Shown: one piece after another, positions 1 to 14,038 of the stretch
How positions within the stretch are numbered: the stretch's first letter is position 1
Layout: every line of letters begins with the position of its first letter
DNA from: Colletes latitarsis
Taxonomy: Eukaryota; Arthropoda; Insecta; Hymenoptera; Colletidae
DNA: 64,000 nt
NCBI RefSeq assembly: GCF_051014445.1
Contig: NC_135141.1
Coordinates: forward strand, 29,845,422 to 29,909,421
Direction of reading: 5' to 3'
Made by a program: the position numbers and the translations under genes
Notes under the pieces: generated by a model
Databases searched by the model: none
What the model was told of the DNA's origin: nothing
What the model saw: the letters and a program-made list of their open reading frames with translations, nothing else

Positions 1-3000
1 CGTTGAATAATCGCGCGAATTTATAGATTCTTCGTTGTTAGCCAATCTACCGAATAATCCAGGTACTTCTGAAACCTGTTCTACGATGAATATTATTTTA
101 TCCCGCGTCCATTCGACTCAGCCTTCTTAAATAGTAATTGCAACACGTTCGTCGGTTGATTGTGTCGATCTCCACGAGCGACGGATGACGCAAACGATGA
201 CTCCTCCGCGCATGAAAAGCTTCGAGCCGACAGATCGTCGTCAAAGGATGACTAACATCATCAACGAGGCATTAATAGACAGAATCAGCCACGACTGGCT
301 TGTTCAAGAGGAACCGTACTTTCTGAGAAGCATTTAATGTTCGAGCGAACAATAAAAAGAAAACACTGAAAACGTACAATAAAATCCTATGGCTTCTTCC
401 TCGACGCGAGCATCGTGGATGGCTATAAATAAATACGCAATACCCCATAACAAACGACGCAACCTACGACGAGGTGTTTCTTCAAGAAAAAGAAAGATCG
501 TCTGTGGCGAAGCTTCTCCAAGAAATTTATTTTCAAACGTGTTATTTTCATTTCAAATATCGATTAAATAGTAGAAGCTTATAATCACTTCGTAATGCGC
601 GTTTTCGCTCCGACGTTTCGATTTCCGTCCATCTTTATTATTCATTGCCAGAATAATAGACGTCGCTTTGAATAATAGACATCGCATAGAAATACCGCGT
701 TGCAATTCGATCTTTACGTTTTCGTTTCATAATTCAGTGTTTATATTTCACTTAATAATTATTTTCCCGTTGATTTCGCGTGGAAAGATGTTTCGATGGA
801 TCAGTGTAGGTTTCGTTGGTGGTTTGTCGCGAAAGCAAACCGCGCCTCGTTCTGGAGCATCGATCAGAGTCGGCTCGAGTCACCCCTTTTCCAACTCTGG
901 TCAATAGCCGACGCGTATCAGAACTAAAATTAACTCCCTTCAGCGACGACAGCCTTCTGGAACGAGGTTCGCCCCGTTCACCTGGTCGACCCACGTCCCG
1001 GAAACTCGCTCGTGAATCCCGTCGAGGCTCACAAAGAGATGGGAAGGAGCCAGGCTTACGTCCCCCACTGCGAACCACGTTAACAAATGTCGCTCGAAGA
1101 GCGCGTTTCGCGCGACTCCGCTCCAACTTCGCTTTGATCGCTCGCTCGTGTCTGCTCAATTGAATTTGCCCGTGGCTGACGCGTCGAGCGAAACAGAATT
1201 TTGCTGGTAAACAATTTCGCGCGCGGCTCGCGGGAGGAAAAACCGAGAGAGAACGACAACGTTTTGTTTGAACTTCTGGTCAACTGTGGGGGCCTCCGTG
1301 TAAACTGTTTCCGCCCCGTTGCGCCCTTTCGACGGCTCCGACGCGCTATTCGACCTAATTATCGGAATTAGCACAATACGAGCTTTGACAATTAAATCTC
1401 CGAGTACGTTAATACTTTCTATTTTATCGATATACACGTTTCAATATTTATGATTTTGTTTGACGAATACATTAGAAAAAATGCATATTTCTGTTGATTA
1501 ACCTATCAAGAGCCGTAAGTTATCGATTACTGACACAGATCCACGAATCATAACGATTGAACTTTATCAGTAAGCGCGAAAGTACGCCGATATCTACCAT
1601 AAATGAGAAATCGAATATGCTTTCAGTGCTCTCGAGAACAAACATGGTTTCCTTCGCAAGCAATCCTTGAACTTAATTGCCAAACTGTGTAAAATCGGTT
1701 CACTTGGCGTATCTCGCGTGGAAACAAGAGGATGTCTAGGCCAAAGTTTCGTGAAACGTAAGCGAACGAGCGAGTCAGTGGTAGATAAAGAGAGGCGATA
1801 AGAAAGACTCGAAGCTGGTTTTAACGGAGACGAGTCGATTGTATAATGGAGACGGGAGAACAGGACGCGTAATTCGACCCCGGTGAATTTTCCTTCCTCC
1901 ACGACGTAAAAATCTCTTTTGTTCGGCTGGTAAGATTTGGGTGAAAGATCAGACACGTCGCCGGGGACAGCTGTTTGTGACAGCTTGCTGTCGTGTGGCT
2001 CCACGTGTACCGCGAGGGGTGCATGGAAAATTACGAACGAGTTATCTTCCCTCTCCCTTCCGCGCGTAACGAGAGGCCGATGATCGATATCGAACACCGT
2101 TGGAAATAGCATCGGAGGAAGATTATTCACCCTACGGATCGCCAGACGCCCCCGCAAATATCTGCGCGTTGCGATCGCCCGAAAACCAGTCCTAAATAAA
2201 TTCCTACGGTCATGAATTTTGCGCCACGCTCCGACCACTTGGAATCAGTTTGAAATATTAACTTCCCGCTACGAGCAAACGGTCGATGCTGTTCCTGCCT
2301 ACGGCGTTAACATCGATCGTCTATCAAAAGACAATGAAATTCGCGGGCGAACTTTAAGCTGTAAGATAATTGGTCCTGAAACTCGTATTGCATTACTTTT
2401 GGATGTTAACCTCGATTCAAACTAACAAAACACGAATTCTAATAGAAAATAATGTTCCATTGCTAAACGGTTTTATTAGAAATCCAGACCACAAGTGGCT
2501 AGATCCGAGCTACTTGGTTCGACTACGATCGCGAGATTGATGATCTCATCCGCCTATAAACGTGTCTCCATTGATACCACAATAGAAGCTGTATATATGT
2601 TTATCGTTCCACGTACGAATTTATGCTTGCCTTCGAGAAACAGCCTTGACATTCCACGAGAAAGACGTGGCTGCGAGTTGTGGTAGACCCGCGAAGATTA
2701 ATCGATTCCATGCAACACTGAACAAACTTTCGAGACCCGCGAGACGCATTCTTCGCGTTTAACTAACTCCCGAATTGCATGAATGAAACGATTAGCCTTC
2801 GGAGAACGTTTTCACCGTCTTCGAACACGCGCGTTTGCTCGTTTCTCAACAGAAAAAACAAAATGAAACATATACGCGCGAAGGTACCATCGCGTTTATT
2901 TTTATTAACGAGCACGCATCTAAATTGTAATTTTACGTTCGTCAAGATCCCAATCGTGCGACCGAAAATCCTCCAAGGAGCGATAAAGCAATTCGGTTCG

Positions 3001-4689
3001 CTCGTAAAACTGACCGTAACAGTCTGTTTCGAGGCAAATAAACATCGTCACTAAATTTCATGGCATAAAAATCCAGAGAAACAGCTGTCCTAAAACGAAC
3101 GAGCAAATTCGTGGATAAATTGCGTCCAGAGCAGTCTAAATATCGGTCCGGACGAGGCGAACGGATTCTTCGATAAATATTCCAAGACGTTTGGATTCCG
3201 CGCCCGGTGCGAAAGGTCGAATCTTGCAAATGGCGACAAACGGCTCGACGTTGCTCTTAACTTTCCTCCTCGCGGACTTTTTCTCCGAATCTCACGAAAA
3301 CGTAAAGTTCCGCGCGGGCGTGGAACGATGACTCGGATCGGTCACCTGCCCTCGTAGATTCTTTTCACGAGAAAATCCCCCGGGTGGCGTATGGAGTTTC
3401 GCGATCCCGTTTCCTCCCTTCTTTCCGGTCGTTGCGACTCGGCCAGACTAAACGAAGCCCGCGGCGACGTGAAAAAGCTACGATCGCGGATCTCGCGTCT
3501 CGAATAGACGCTTTTCCTCCGCACGGTCGAGAAAAGGCCGCATTTTCCGGGGCACACAAGCCCCGCGAAATTAACCGATGAATCTTCTATGAGCCGCGTT
3601 TCTCGACGCCGAGCCCCTTCCGCGACCTCCGAGAGCCATCTTTCACGCGGAACCGGAAGAAAGGAGCTAGAAGGTAGACCACCGTCCTCGATTGCGCGAA
3701 TAACGCACCCGTTCGACTAGCAGAGATTGCAAGATATTTCTGCATGGAAAGAGAAAAACGATCCTTTCACCCTCTTGAGTTTTCACGTAACGTATTATGA
3801 GACGCTGCTTTCTAAATTAATCCATTGCACTAATATTCTCAATCTAGCAAATTATTCGAATTTACCCTCTGAGGGAACACAAAGATATTATTGTTTCGAA
3901 GCGAGGAGAAAAAATATGTTTCCTTGGAGATTTCACTACCTATTAGTGTGTTTGCTTTGAATGGAGAACGTCGACAAATTGAATAAATATTCTAAAATTA
4001 TAAAATTTTGCACGTTTTAACGAAGACGAAACTTGGACTTTCGATTCTCACACACGGTGTTTACAAATTTCGAAACCGATAGATGGTAAATTCCTGCGAC
4101 ATAATTAATAATTCTGAGCTAATTTCCCATGAAAGTGGGATGCTCATTGTCGCCGTGAAGCCTCCGAAGTATCGAAAACGCCCGATGCATCGGTGAGAAA
4201 CGTTTCTGCGGAGATGCGAGTTCCTCGCGGAACAACAGTTGAATCATCGTACCCGATTAACGCATTGCGCAACCACGGTCGGTTGCGCGAGCGTTTTAAT
4301 TAGTCTCCAATCACGACGAACGAGTCGCGAGGCGATTCTCCAGACGAAAGTGTTACGGAAACGTGGAACAATGAAGCTCGTCAGGTGTTACGATGTATCG
4401 GGAAGCATCGCGGAATGAAAGTATGCATTCTGCATGAAATTTCTCGCGTTATTGTCCCTAGACTCCCTTCTTTGCACTTTGCACTTACGCGGCGAGGTCC
4501 AAAAGTTCTCAGCCTAACCTATTACGCTGTAAACTAGCCTCCATTTACCTTGCATTCGTAAATTGCGATCGATTCAGAGATTTTTCAGACCGATATAGAT
4601 GTGAAAATCCATAGAAAGCAGCTAATTTGCAAAATGTATAATTTATGTTTCAAACACAGACTGTGAACCTACAAACGATCATGCTGGTA
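1..4689. other. No gene supported
   Basis: AT-rich sequence with CpG-rich blocks at 0.8-1.3 and 3.2-3.7 kb. The longest frame (minus, 1594-2238, 214 codons) has no splice-bounded structure, signal or recognised motif. Probably intron or intergenic DNA downstream of the exon at 13568. Confidence 0.5.
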
Positions 4690-4950
4690 ACTGTTTCTTG
4701 CCATAACGGATAGTACAAAACTTCCTTATTCCTGAATCAGTGTGTCTATTCGCCAAAAATGATTGTAATTGACCCCCGCAATCGAAAATAATTTTTCCGT
4801 GAATGATTTGAAATTTCGTACTTTAATTTTTAAATAATTTTTTAACGAAGCCTCAATCAACAAATTGATATTCTTGATTTTCGTCTTATTTTGGCCTCTA
4901 GAATGCCCCATTAAAATTTTTCCTAGGGGTAGTCGAACACCCTGCATAGC
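4690..4950. mobile_element. Dispersed repeat, MITE-like (copy 1)
   Basis: The segment contains GATTGTAATTGACCCCCG and CGAAAATAATTTTTC, which recur in diverged, inverted form at 39.65-39.83 kb. It ends with GTCGAACACCCTGCATAG. On the minus strand that reads CAGGGTGTTCGAC, a kind of end typical of short insect DNA transposons. No transposase is present. Boundaries are approximate. Confidence 0.5.
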
Positions 4951-7900
4951 TTTACCACGCGACGAGCAGGTCTGGGCTCTTTAATTATTAATTCCTTAAT
5001 GAAATCAAATTCGAAAATAAATATTCACGGTGCAGCCTAGAAATTAACCATTCCTGAAGAGGACCCGAAAATTGAGGTCGAAAGGCTGATAGATAATTAA
5101 AAAGCAAATTTTAAATTAAGCAGCTCTGTATGGTTGAATAAGTACTCACATAAAAGAGTAATAAATTGATCGAATTTGTGATTTAATAACGAGTGAAAAA
5201 GTTGAACCGACAAATTAAAATTTCCGCATTTTCACAAGTAATTTTATTAATCTGGCTATGCATGCATGCAATGTATAAAAATAGCTTCTTTCATAACTCT
5301 GTATAGCAATTTATTCACGAACGTTTGTTCGACATAAATTCGCTCACCAAATTATTTAAATTGAAACAAATAACGCATCAAAAATTGTCTATTTTTTACT
5401 AGTTATTCGAAACATTGTACAAGAAACGTCGTAAATAAATTATTATACCTTGATTATATTTGTTATCTATTATCTCTTTTTTAAAGAATGGAAAATTTTG
5501 TTTATCGATGAGCTACGAGCTTCCAAGCATTTTCGTAAAAAGTTTCGAGCGTCGTTCGACCGAGGGATTCGTTCGCGCGTTAATTATCTTGCTAGAGGGG
5601 CATGTAATTACGCGTACGCGGATTCATACACGGTCCCGGTCCAAGGAATTAAGTTTTCCCCTGTCCCGACCGCCTTATCTTTTCTCTGGGGAAATTATAC
5701 TCTGTCCGAGGAAGAAAGTTCTACCTCTTTCATTTCGGAGCAAGTGCCCACTTCGTGTTCCGTTTAAAGCCCTACCTTTGCAAAGTTGTTCCCCGTAGAT
5801 CTTTGAATGCCTCTGCTGCTTGTTTATTACGTTTCGCTGCTTGCATAGTGCCAGAGTGTTCTATTGTGAGCGCGGTGAACCGAGGAATGGAAATAATTTT
5901 CGAGTTTCCCGTTATTCGATAGAAAAGGAAGCCCCACTCGCGACCAAAATCTTGCGCGTAAAAAATAAACGAAACACCAAGAATTAAAATTAAAAAATAC
6001 ACGTGATCGTCGGCCCACTATCGAATATTACATATTGCATAAATACCGGAAGTTTAAAACGATGCAAGTTCGTAATACGATCGCACGAGTAGCATGGTAA
6101 GCGCGATATAAACACCGCAATATTGGTTGCCACATTCGACGAGATAATCCGATTATACTGACCAGCGTAATATCAATAAATTCTTGATTTAAATAATATC
6201 GAGTTCCAGCAGCCTATTAAAGTATCCTTCCTTCTTGTCCTCGAGAGTGGTTGACGTCAGAAGCGATTACGGACCGTGACGTTTCCTGCTCCGGCATCGA
6301 GCAACGACAATAAAATCCAGGTAGGTATAGGTATCAAGTTCAAGGACAAACGGTAGAAGACAGAAAGGGAGGTTTAGGATCAATTCGGTAGATTTACGAC
6401 GCCGGTAGCGGGCTAAATGGCCCACTCAAAATATACTCGTCCCTTTACGGTACCGTTGCAAAACGAGGATGCATATTTCACTGCACGCATTCTTTGTACT
6501 GTAATTTTGACGACCTAGTTTCTACTCAGGATGCTCAAGAAGAATGTCGAGGATACCAAGGGTCTATAGAAGCTCGTACAGGGAACGCAATGTGCAATTT
6601 TACTACGTTACAAGAATTTCTTCCCTCGTAATGAATCACACATCGAACGCTAAGTATTTTCTTTTGGAAAAATCTAGTTAATGTTGAATACGTCAAAACC
6701 TGTTATTCTTGAAGAAAGACACACTCCAGATTAGATTCCGCGAGTAAAAATGAATCATTGTTATTTCCGTTAGCGCACGAACGTATGATTATATCGTTCC
6801 GTTATATAAAGTGTTTACCAACTACGAAGACCGAGTGCTGCATAATTGTTAAATATAAATATAATCATCTGATCCTTGACAGAATATAATTATCATTTTT
6901 AGCTGCAGAGAAATCAAACGAAATGTCGAGGAAATTATAATTACTACAGTTTCCTTGAAATTATCATCCGATTTCTCTACGACCACTTTCCAACTTTGTC
7001 TGAACATTCTGATTCTTCGACAAACATATCTGGGCAACTTTCACGAAGAAAACGACTGGTTGATCAAGAAAGTGTGAAAAATGTATTCTAATACCTAATC
7101 GACCTAAAATCTAAAGACTTCTTCGGATAAGAAATTATAAGGCTTATTATTCGTTGATAGAAAATGGAGCATACTTTGAATAATACAAAATTTTAGCAAA
7201 AATGATAAAAACGATTTTTTAGAACATCCCACTATGAGTTAACCGTTTAATTACTGGGCCCGATATCCCAATGCTATTAATTCTATGAATCAGACCTATG
7301 CCCTGCAGCGATATTAGTCCCCGAAACATTTATGAAACCGACTGCACCTTTCACCGTTGACTCAACACATTTTGGAGAAAGTTCTCTGTTAAGACATCGA
7401 CGAACCATACAATCTTCCATTAAAATTAGATTTTTGAGAATCCGTCGAATTTCAAATTTTATATTTACAATTACAGAAACTATAAACGTCAATAAAGCTA
7501 CTGTTAAATTTAGATTCGCGTTCGATCACTTCGCCCAAAGTCCAATAATGACTCTAACGAACCGTAACCGTAATATTCTTTTACGTTACAAGATAAGAGA
7601 TTTCGTTGGAGTTACACGACCCATTAGATTCTACTCGTTTAATCTCCCCCGTATAGTACACTAATTTTATCGCCGACTTCTGTTCCAGTTTCATCGCAGT
7701 TTCCTTTCGCAATTTTACGACGATCAGCTCCAGAAACGCGGAATTCTACCCCGAAATGTTGTTCCGCGAGTTCGTCTGATTTGTGGCATATAATCAGGAG
7801 ACCCAGCGGCAGAAATAAGTTTCATAACTTGCCACGCACGCTGTTTTAGAAGCGCTTGTGATTCGAATTTACGACTGGAAATGAGTACATATTGCTCGAT

Positions 7901-9899
7901 ATCCTTTTCTCCACTCGTTTTCACAGATTCATTATATTTACGTTTCGGTGGAGGATGAAACAAATTCTTTCGTGGCTTCTCGTCTGAGACTCCAGATCCA
8001 CAAGCGTGTACAAAAGTCTGATATTCGAATTCACTTCTGGTACGATTGCTTTTTTCACAAAACTCTCGGTTCGAGGCCTCCAAGTGCGTGCTCGTTTTGT
8101 TTACTGATTAATCCAAATCCTATCTTTCCACGAGGATTCTCGACAGGACAACCGAGCTACGGAAAACAGGTTTTCGTCGATCGAAGTCCACCAAACGACG
8201 TACGGATCCCATTTAACACCGATGACCCTGTGGTCCATGTTCGAGGACTCCGAAGGAGTATCCCAGACGTCGAATTACACCCGCCCCGTTCCCTTCCCTG
8301 GTCGAACGATCGGGAACCCTCGACTCCCAAGTTCCTACGGTGTTATCCAAGCCCGCCCAACCGGGAGCAACACACAGCAACAGCCGACAAACTGCCGGCT
8401 CTCCGCTCAATGAATGATTTCCGCGCGCTGTTGCCACATTACGTCTGCATTCTGCACCCATTACTCCTTCTCTGGCGTCGCCGTTTTATCGTTTCCTGCA
8501 GCTTACTATTAAACATTGCGCAATTATGCCTTTACCGCTGACCTAACAGCCCGAGCCTCGTCGCGCCAGAGCTACGTCACCGTTTCACTGACTCCGGGGA
8601 ACGTCTCGCGTTGTCCGGTTCGCTGGTCCGTGCGTGCACCCGAACGTTAAGGAGAAATTCACCAAGAAAATCGCTTATTACCCCCGGGGGGAGCTTACAT
8701 TTTACAGTCCCGCGCTCCTTTGCTCGTCTCTGAGCATTTGGAGCCCCTACGATCGTACGGAGTAGTTTTGGAGCGATCTGGTACTTACGATGTTTGACCA
8801 AACGATCAGTGACTGCGTGTATTTGCAAATGGAAGAACAAATGCACAGTTTTTTAGTCACTAAGTCGAGTTTTCTTGAGAGAAAGAGGGTGGTTTTACTC
8901 TAAATCGAGTGAAACATCCACCGATTCGGCTAAACTAATATCGACTGGTAGAAGACTGAATATAGATCGACGATAAACACCTCGTGGTTTGAACCGGTAT
9001 GACACATCGGAATCACTTCTTAGGATCACCCTGTAGACTGCAGCGATACAAATCCCATCGTACGACGCCAGACTAATTACTCGCGCAGCCAAGTCGATTC
9101 TATTAGGCCAATCCATGAGTAACGAAGCAATAAAACGAGATGTATACCCATCAATTTAGTATGAACGTGTTAATAAAGACCTTCTTCTAACGTCGACAAG
9201 TTTGACGAGCAGAGAAATGTTCCCCCGTGTTATATCGTCTCAGATATTATATTTATCGAAAGAAATGCATTTCTTTCATTTCCTAGTAACGTTATATCAT
9301 CTGTATGTTAAGGCAACGCTTGTATATTAATTTAGAACCCGTCGAATGATCGACAAATTTTCAGAAAGCTACGCGTTTGTACGCTAGGTGTTGCTCGCTG
9401 AATAAGCTAACGTAGAATTCCATTCCCGACCGCGTCCATTGCACAATTCTTGCGCCGCGTCGGCGACAGAGCGCCTAATGACGAATCGCGCGTATTAGGA
9501 CGCCAGGAGATGATTGATCATCGACTGTGTCAAGAATTATTAACCGACAACGTCGTAAAGGCGCGGCTCTGCTGCAAGATTCTTACGAGACGGGACTTTC
9601 CTCGCGGGAATTCGCCCGCTCCGCGAACGAGAAAAAGGAACGCTAGTTCCGGAACGACACTCGCCACGTGGCTGAACGGGCTTTCCACGGAGGAAGAGCA
9701 ATTTCTGTGCTGGACGAGAAACGCGATCGCGATACGCCCTCGTTCCCAGCCGACCGGAGTGGGCCAGGAGTCGTTCGTAGCGCGACAGAAGTAATTGACC
9801 GACTCCATTCGAGGCTAGATACGAGGAAACAGTAAATAAACAAATTTTCTGACGCTTCTCTAAAGTAAACGTTTCATGTATCCCACGAGATTATTAATT
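4951..9899. other. No gene supported
   Basis: AT-rich with short frames only. A GC-richer patch at 8.15-8.75 kb has stop-poor frames on both strands and a CCCCCGGGGGG palindrome near 8681. Nothing recognised. Confidence 0.5.
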
Positions 9900-10400
9900 A
9901 TTGAGGCATTGTTAGAAGTGGCAAAGCCTCCCCTCTAAAATGGCTTTTGGTTTTTGTCGATCCGACTTTCCGTTTCGGAGATATCGTAATTTATGTAAAT
10001 GGTAACCTTTTTTAATTCGACTGTCTCTGTCTTCGTCTAGCGGAGTCGGACCTCTTTGTCGCACGTGCGTGGTGCTGACCTACCCCGCGTACGTGACTGT
10101 CGTGACCCAGTTTCGGCGTAGTATTTCCAAGAATTTACTACGCACTGTTTACTATTGACGCGCGCGAAATCAATGAACTCGCGAGCGCAACAACGAAACC
10201 TAAACAAACCCTATCTCCGAAACTAGCCACCGTAAAATTTTTTAACATAAAAGAGAAGGATATCTTACGAATAAACATCAAAACGCAACTTTCAATACAT
10301 ATAATGCAAAAACTAGAAGTACGTTGCCTCGTAAAAGACAAAAAGAAAGACTGGTCATTTGGTCGGTCATGGTATGAATGGGTATACATGAAGTGTCGGT
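9900..10400. mobile_element. Probable non-autonomous repeat with inverted motifs
   Basis: GTTTCGGAGATA at 9972-9983 is repeated as its exact reverse complement at 10212-10223. A hairpin with 8-bp arms (GCGTAGTA/TACTACGC) spans 10116-10143. The segment has no coding frame. A symmetrical short element is likely, but outer ends and target duplication were not found. Confidence 0.35.
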
Positions 10401-12329
10401 GGGTTTAGTGTTAAGTATAGTAGAAGGAAATACGAAAGCATTGCGGACAATTTCTTAATATTTTCCTAGGTTCTCGTTGAGATCAGTCAATAGTTTTGTC
10501 GCGCTAGAAACGAATTTCTGGGGCATTGTGCGACGACCGAAACACTCGACGAGCACAATGGTCCCGATTCGCGAGACGAGTCGATCGATCGCGATCGATT
10601 ATCTCGTCTAATGAATGCGCAAACACGGATATCTGAAAGGCTGGTATGTAGTTCTCGTATCTGTCGGTGGGAGTCGAGTGCCTTTCATCGTCGCTATCGA
10701 GTTTTGATACATTCTGATTCAGCCATTATCGCGGCTGATGTTTGCCGCTTCGATTACATCGTGAAATCGGTTCTCGATCAATTTCGTGTTACTTGAACGA
10801 TGTTTTAGCCAGATGAGTTTCAATCGAAGCTGGAACGGTTACGACGATACGATCGACGAGTTTCCGTGAATCTAGCGTGAATCTACCTAACCCAACCATT
10901 TTGAAACTTAAACTCATCCTCGACCTTTAGTGCGACAAACGTTAAACGCGAGTTTTGCAAGAGGGTTTATGCAAACTGCGCTTGGAAGACACAGAATTTG
11001 AACAAAATTTTCGCGACTCGTTCGTACTATTAAAGTCTTGCATGCAAATTTTACTCGCGACGTACGCGCTGTTGCGTCCCATACGCGATGCACGTGCACT
11101 AAACCGCCTAGATTTACACGTACCCGCAACAACGAACGGCAAAACACGTAGACATACGTGCCTCGAGAGCGATTCACCGTCCAGCCTGTTGGTTACTTTG
11201 AAAGTAACACGTGTTGCATGACCAAACAGTGGATGGCAAACTATCTACGAGTTAGGACGCTGAGGAGCGGTTAATAAGATTCTCGAACGAGATTCGATAA
11301 ACGCAGAAATCTGAGACCATTGGAACAATGAATCATTTGTCGGGCCTGGTTAAGGTTCTCGGGAACAAGGGCGGCCTGTTCCCCGTGAAACCACATTTTA
11401 GGAGGCCAATACGAGCCCTGCATATAACCTAACCGCAAGCTGAATCACTCTGATCCCGAAACCGCCAGAAATTTCAACTAACCAGAATATCTTCGGCAAA
11501 GGAAAATCGAGGCTTCAATTTTATTCTTACGAAGTATTCCGATAAAGGGATACTTTAAGTATTCCCAGAAGATGGAAGATTATTTTAACAAAGATCTGTG
11601 TTGATACAATCTCTCCTGGACCGTAAACTCTGATAGAAAGTTGTCAAATGGTGTAGCCTCATCCACAGAAAGTTGTTGCTTTGGTTCACGTACTGTATCG
11701 AACTACCAGGAAAGAAATATCCGGAGTTTCGATTCACAGTTTTACGAACAAAGCCTGAAACTTGCATATCTAAAATTGTGTGCACGATAAAACTTATATA
11801 ACGAAATAAACACGACACGAACGTTCTCGATAAATATTCCACATAATTTTCAGTTCTCCTGGAAATGTACGATTACGATGATCGCTGTCGTCGGAATGGA
11901 AGGAAGTAGCCACGGGAGAAAGTACAGTTCGTAGCTGGTAATTTGCGAAACGTTTTATGGAAAATCTCATCCTAGATTTACAGTAACGCTGATTGTTAAA
12001 TAAAAAGCAAGAAACAGATTGCATATTGAAGTTTTTTCTCTAAAAAATGCCCCAGTTTATTTAGCTATCGTACAAGGAGGATGCGATACGAAAGGATTGG
12101 GGAAACGCAGTTGCGGAACATTTCGTAAAACATACAAATTCGTTCGTCTCGTTTCGGAAGGTTAACTAACAACAGTGAAAGAAAATAAGCCTCAACGATT
12201 TATCAGAGCTCCAGGGCGTTCCTCGAAAACAAAAAGGTGGCCACGACAATGGCACAGACTTTTCGTGGGAGCGCGATAACAATGCTCCCTTCGCGCGAGC
12301 CGTTCCGTTAAAAAGGGGAAAAGGAAAAC
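10401..12329. other. No gene supported
   Basis: Unremarkable mixed sequence. Small overlapping frames on both strands near 10.9-11.2 kb look like chance. Confidence 0.5.
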
Positions 12330-12745
12330 GCTAGTCCCTTATTCCTCTCTCTTTCTTTATTCCTCGCCCCCGCGGTCTCCATCGTTCTCCGTCCCCCCTC
12401 GTGTCCCGCCTCCCTTTGTCCCTTCTTCGCACACCGACCGACGACCTCCCGAGATAGCGCCAGCCGGAGGAAGTAAACGGAAGACGACAAGAAAAAATAG
12501 GGAGAAAAACCACGTGTAGGTAGTCGGTGCACTGCACTCGCGGGGTTTGTTTACAAGCCGTGGAACTCGACTCACTTCGAGTTCCTGAGCTTGGAATCGA
12601 ACCAAGCCGATTCTCTTTTCTACCGCGTTTCCCTTCGCCGCTATTCTCTGCTCCCCTTCGCTCTATCGTTCTCTTCCTGTCTCCCCACCGCCCTTTTTAC
12701 TCGCTGAGAGCAGCCCTCCCGCGCTCTCAATGTTTCGCGTAACGA
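12330..12745. promoter_or_regulatory. Pyrimidine-rich, GC-rich block
   Basis: The plus strand is dominated by C and T runs at 12335-12430 and 12600-12740, giving stop-free frames on both strands. This composition fits a promoter-proximal or intronic regulatory block. No splice-bounded exon or known protein motif was found. Confidence 0.25.
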
Positions 12746-13567
12746 ACGACAGTCTGCGAGCGATGCAGTCGCAGAAACGTTGCTCGCAAACTAGGAAGAA
12801 TATTCTATACAGCTGTAACTCTATAACGAAGGTGGACAAATCTACTCCATCGTACCACTATAATTTTTTTTTTATACGATAGTACCTCGGATAATAATTT
12901 TTGTATGGAATATTATTAGCTTCATTGCGGAGTAATATACGGTTTTTGAAAAATCGTGATACGTTAATTTTCGTACGAGACCAACGTCGAATGCACGTAA
13001 TACGCGATAATTTTTTACTTCAAGACCATACGAATGATGCAATAAAAATATAGACTACTATCGCGTTACGTGATTCACTCTGCAGAATAGTCTGCGTAGT
13101 AAATAAAATAAAATCGACAGAGTATCGAAATATTATGACCGAAGCCTTGTTAAAACGACTGTGATCGGAAGCTGAGCAAGCCTGCTACAGATGTAGCCCT
13201 GCGATGTTTTGAATAGTAATCGCGCTAAACGTAATAATTGCTAAAGAAATTACTATCGTCGCTAAATTTGTACGAAACTATACCGGTGGCCAACGTGTTA
13301 AATAAAACCAGCCGAATCAACAGAGTTAATACACGCCTTCGTTTCTGAGTAATGCATATATCCCTGAGAGTAACGAGTTCCAAGAAGACTCTCGAGTGAC
13401 TGCATCGTTTTAAAAACAATTCCACTAATGCCGCCTCGTCGTCGCGTGCACCACGATGAAAACTAGTTCGAAGTAGAGACGAGCGAAATATTGTTCCGAT
13501 AATAGTCGATAAAACCATGCTTATTAAAAGTTTTACTTCGAGTATTCAGAGAATTCTTGAGACTCAC
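12746..13567. other. Start of the intron after the exon ending at 13568; no other gene seen
   Basis: AT-rich sequence immediately downstream of the donor at 13567-13566. I did not find the next exon of the gene within it. Confidence 0.5.
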
Positions 13568-14038
13568 CGATGACAGTGTTGGCCGCGACTTCCTTAGCAG
13601 CGGCGGCGGCGGCAGCGGGTCCATGGGCCAAGAAATCGCTCAGGGACAACGAGGACGCGATGATCTGTCGTTTCTCCTCGAAATTTAGGTAATCCAGACT
13701 GTTGCTCCTCTGAGGACCCGCCACGATGGTGACGGTCTTCGCCGCGTGATGATGATGGTGCTGCTGGTGGAGATTGTTCTCCGCGGGCAGATTACCGGCC
13801 TTCTCGTTATTGCCCTCGTTGGCGGCGGGACTGGGCACCAGGTAGACGCCGCTGACGCGTATGGACATCGTCGACGTACGATCCTTGAAACGACCGCGCT
13901 TCTTCCTCCTCCAGGGGCTGAGGATCGCGACCAGGCCCGGTAACGAAGCTACCGGGTGCTGGTCGGCTGGAACATCCTGACGGCTGCCCGGTCGAGAGGT
14001 CGGCTCGCGTCGCTTGTTACTTCGCGGCAGCTCCACGG
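13568..14038 (-). CDS. Large coding exon with His and Ala runs, probable next exon of the same gene
   Basis: This 471-nt exon runs from an acceptor (CCTGAG|CC) to an excellent donor (ATC G|GTGAGTC). It is entered and left in phase 1, which matches the exon ending at 50414. The 157 codons encode a basic N-terminal stretch (RSNKRREPTSRPGSRQD, WRRKKRGRFKDR), then a five-His run within HQQHHHHHA, then a well-conserved-looking segment NSLDYLNFEEKRQIIASS followed by LSLSDFLAHG, then a seven-Ala run. The segment around EEKRQ looks like a conserved linear motif of a signalling or cytoskeletal scaffold, but I cannot name the family. Homopolymer runs are typical of insect regulatory and scaffold proteins. 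Further exons must lie left of the window. Confidence 0.7.

Noticed and set aside
1594..2238. 214-codon minus-strand open frame
   Set aside because: No splice-bounded exons, signal, domain or plausible codon pattern; the overlapping frame at 1821-2024 is equally open, so it is likely a chance frame.
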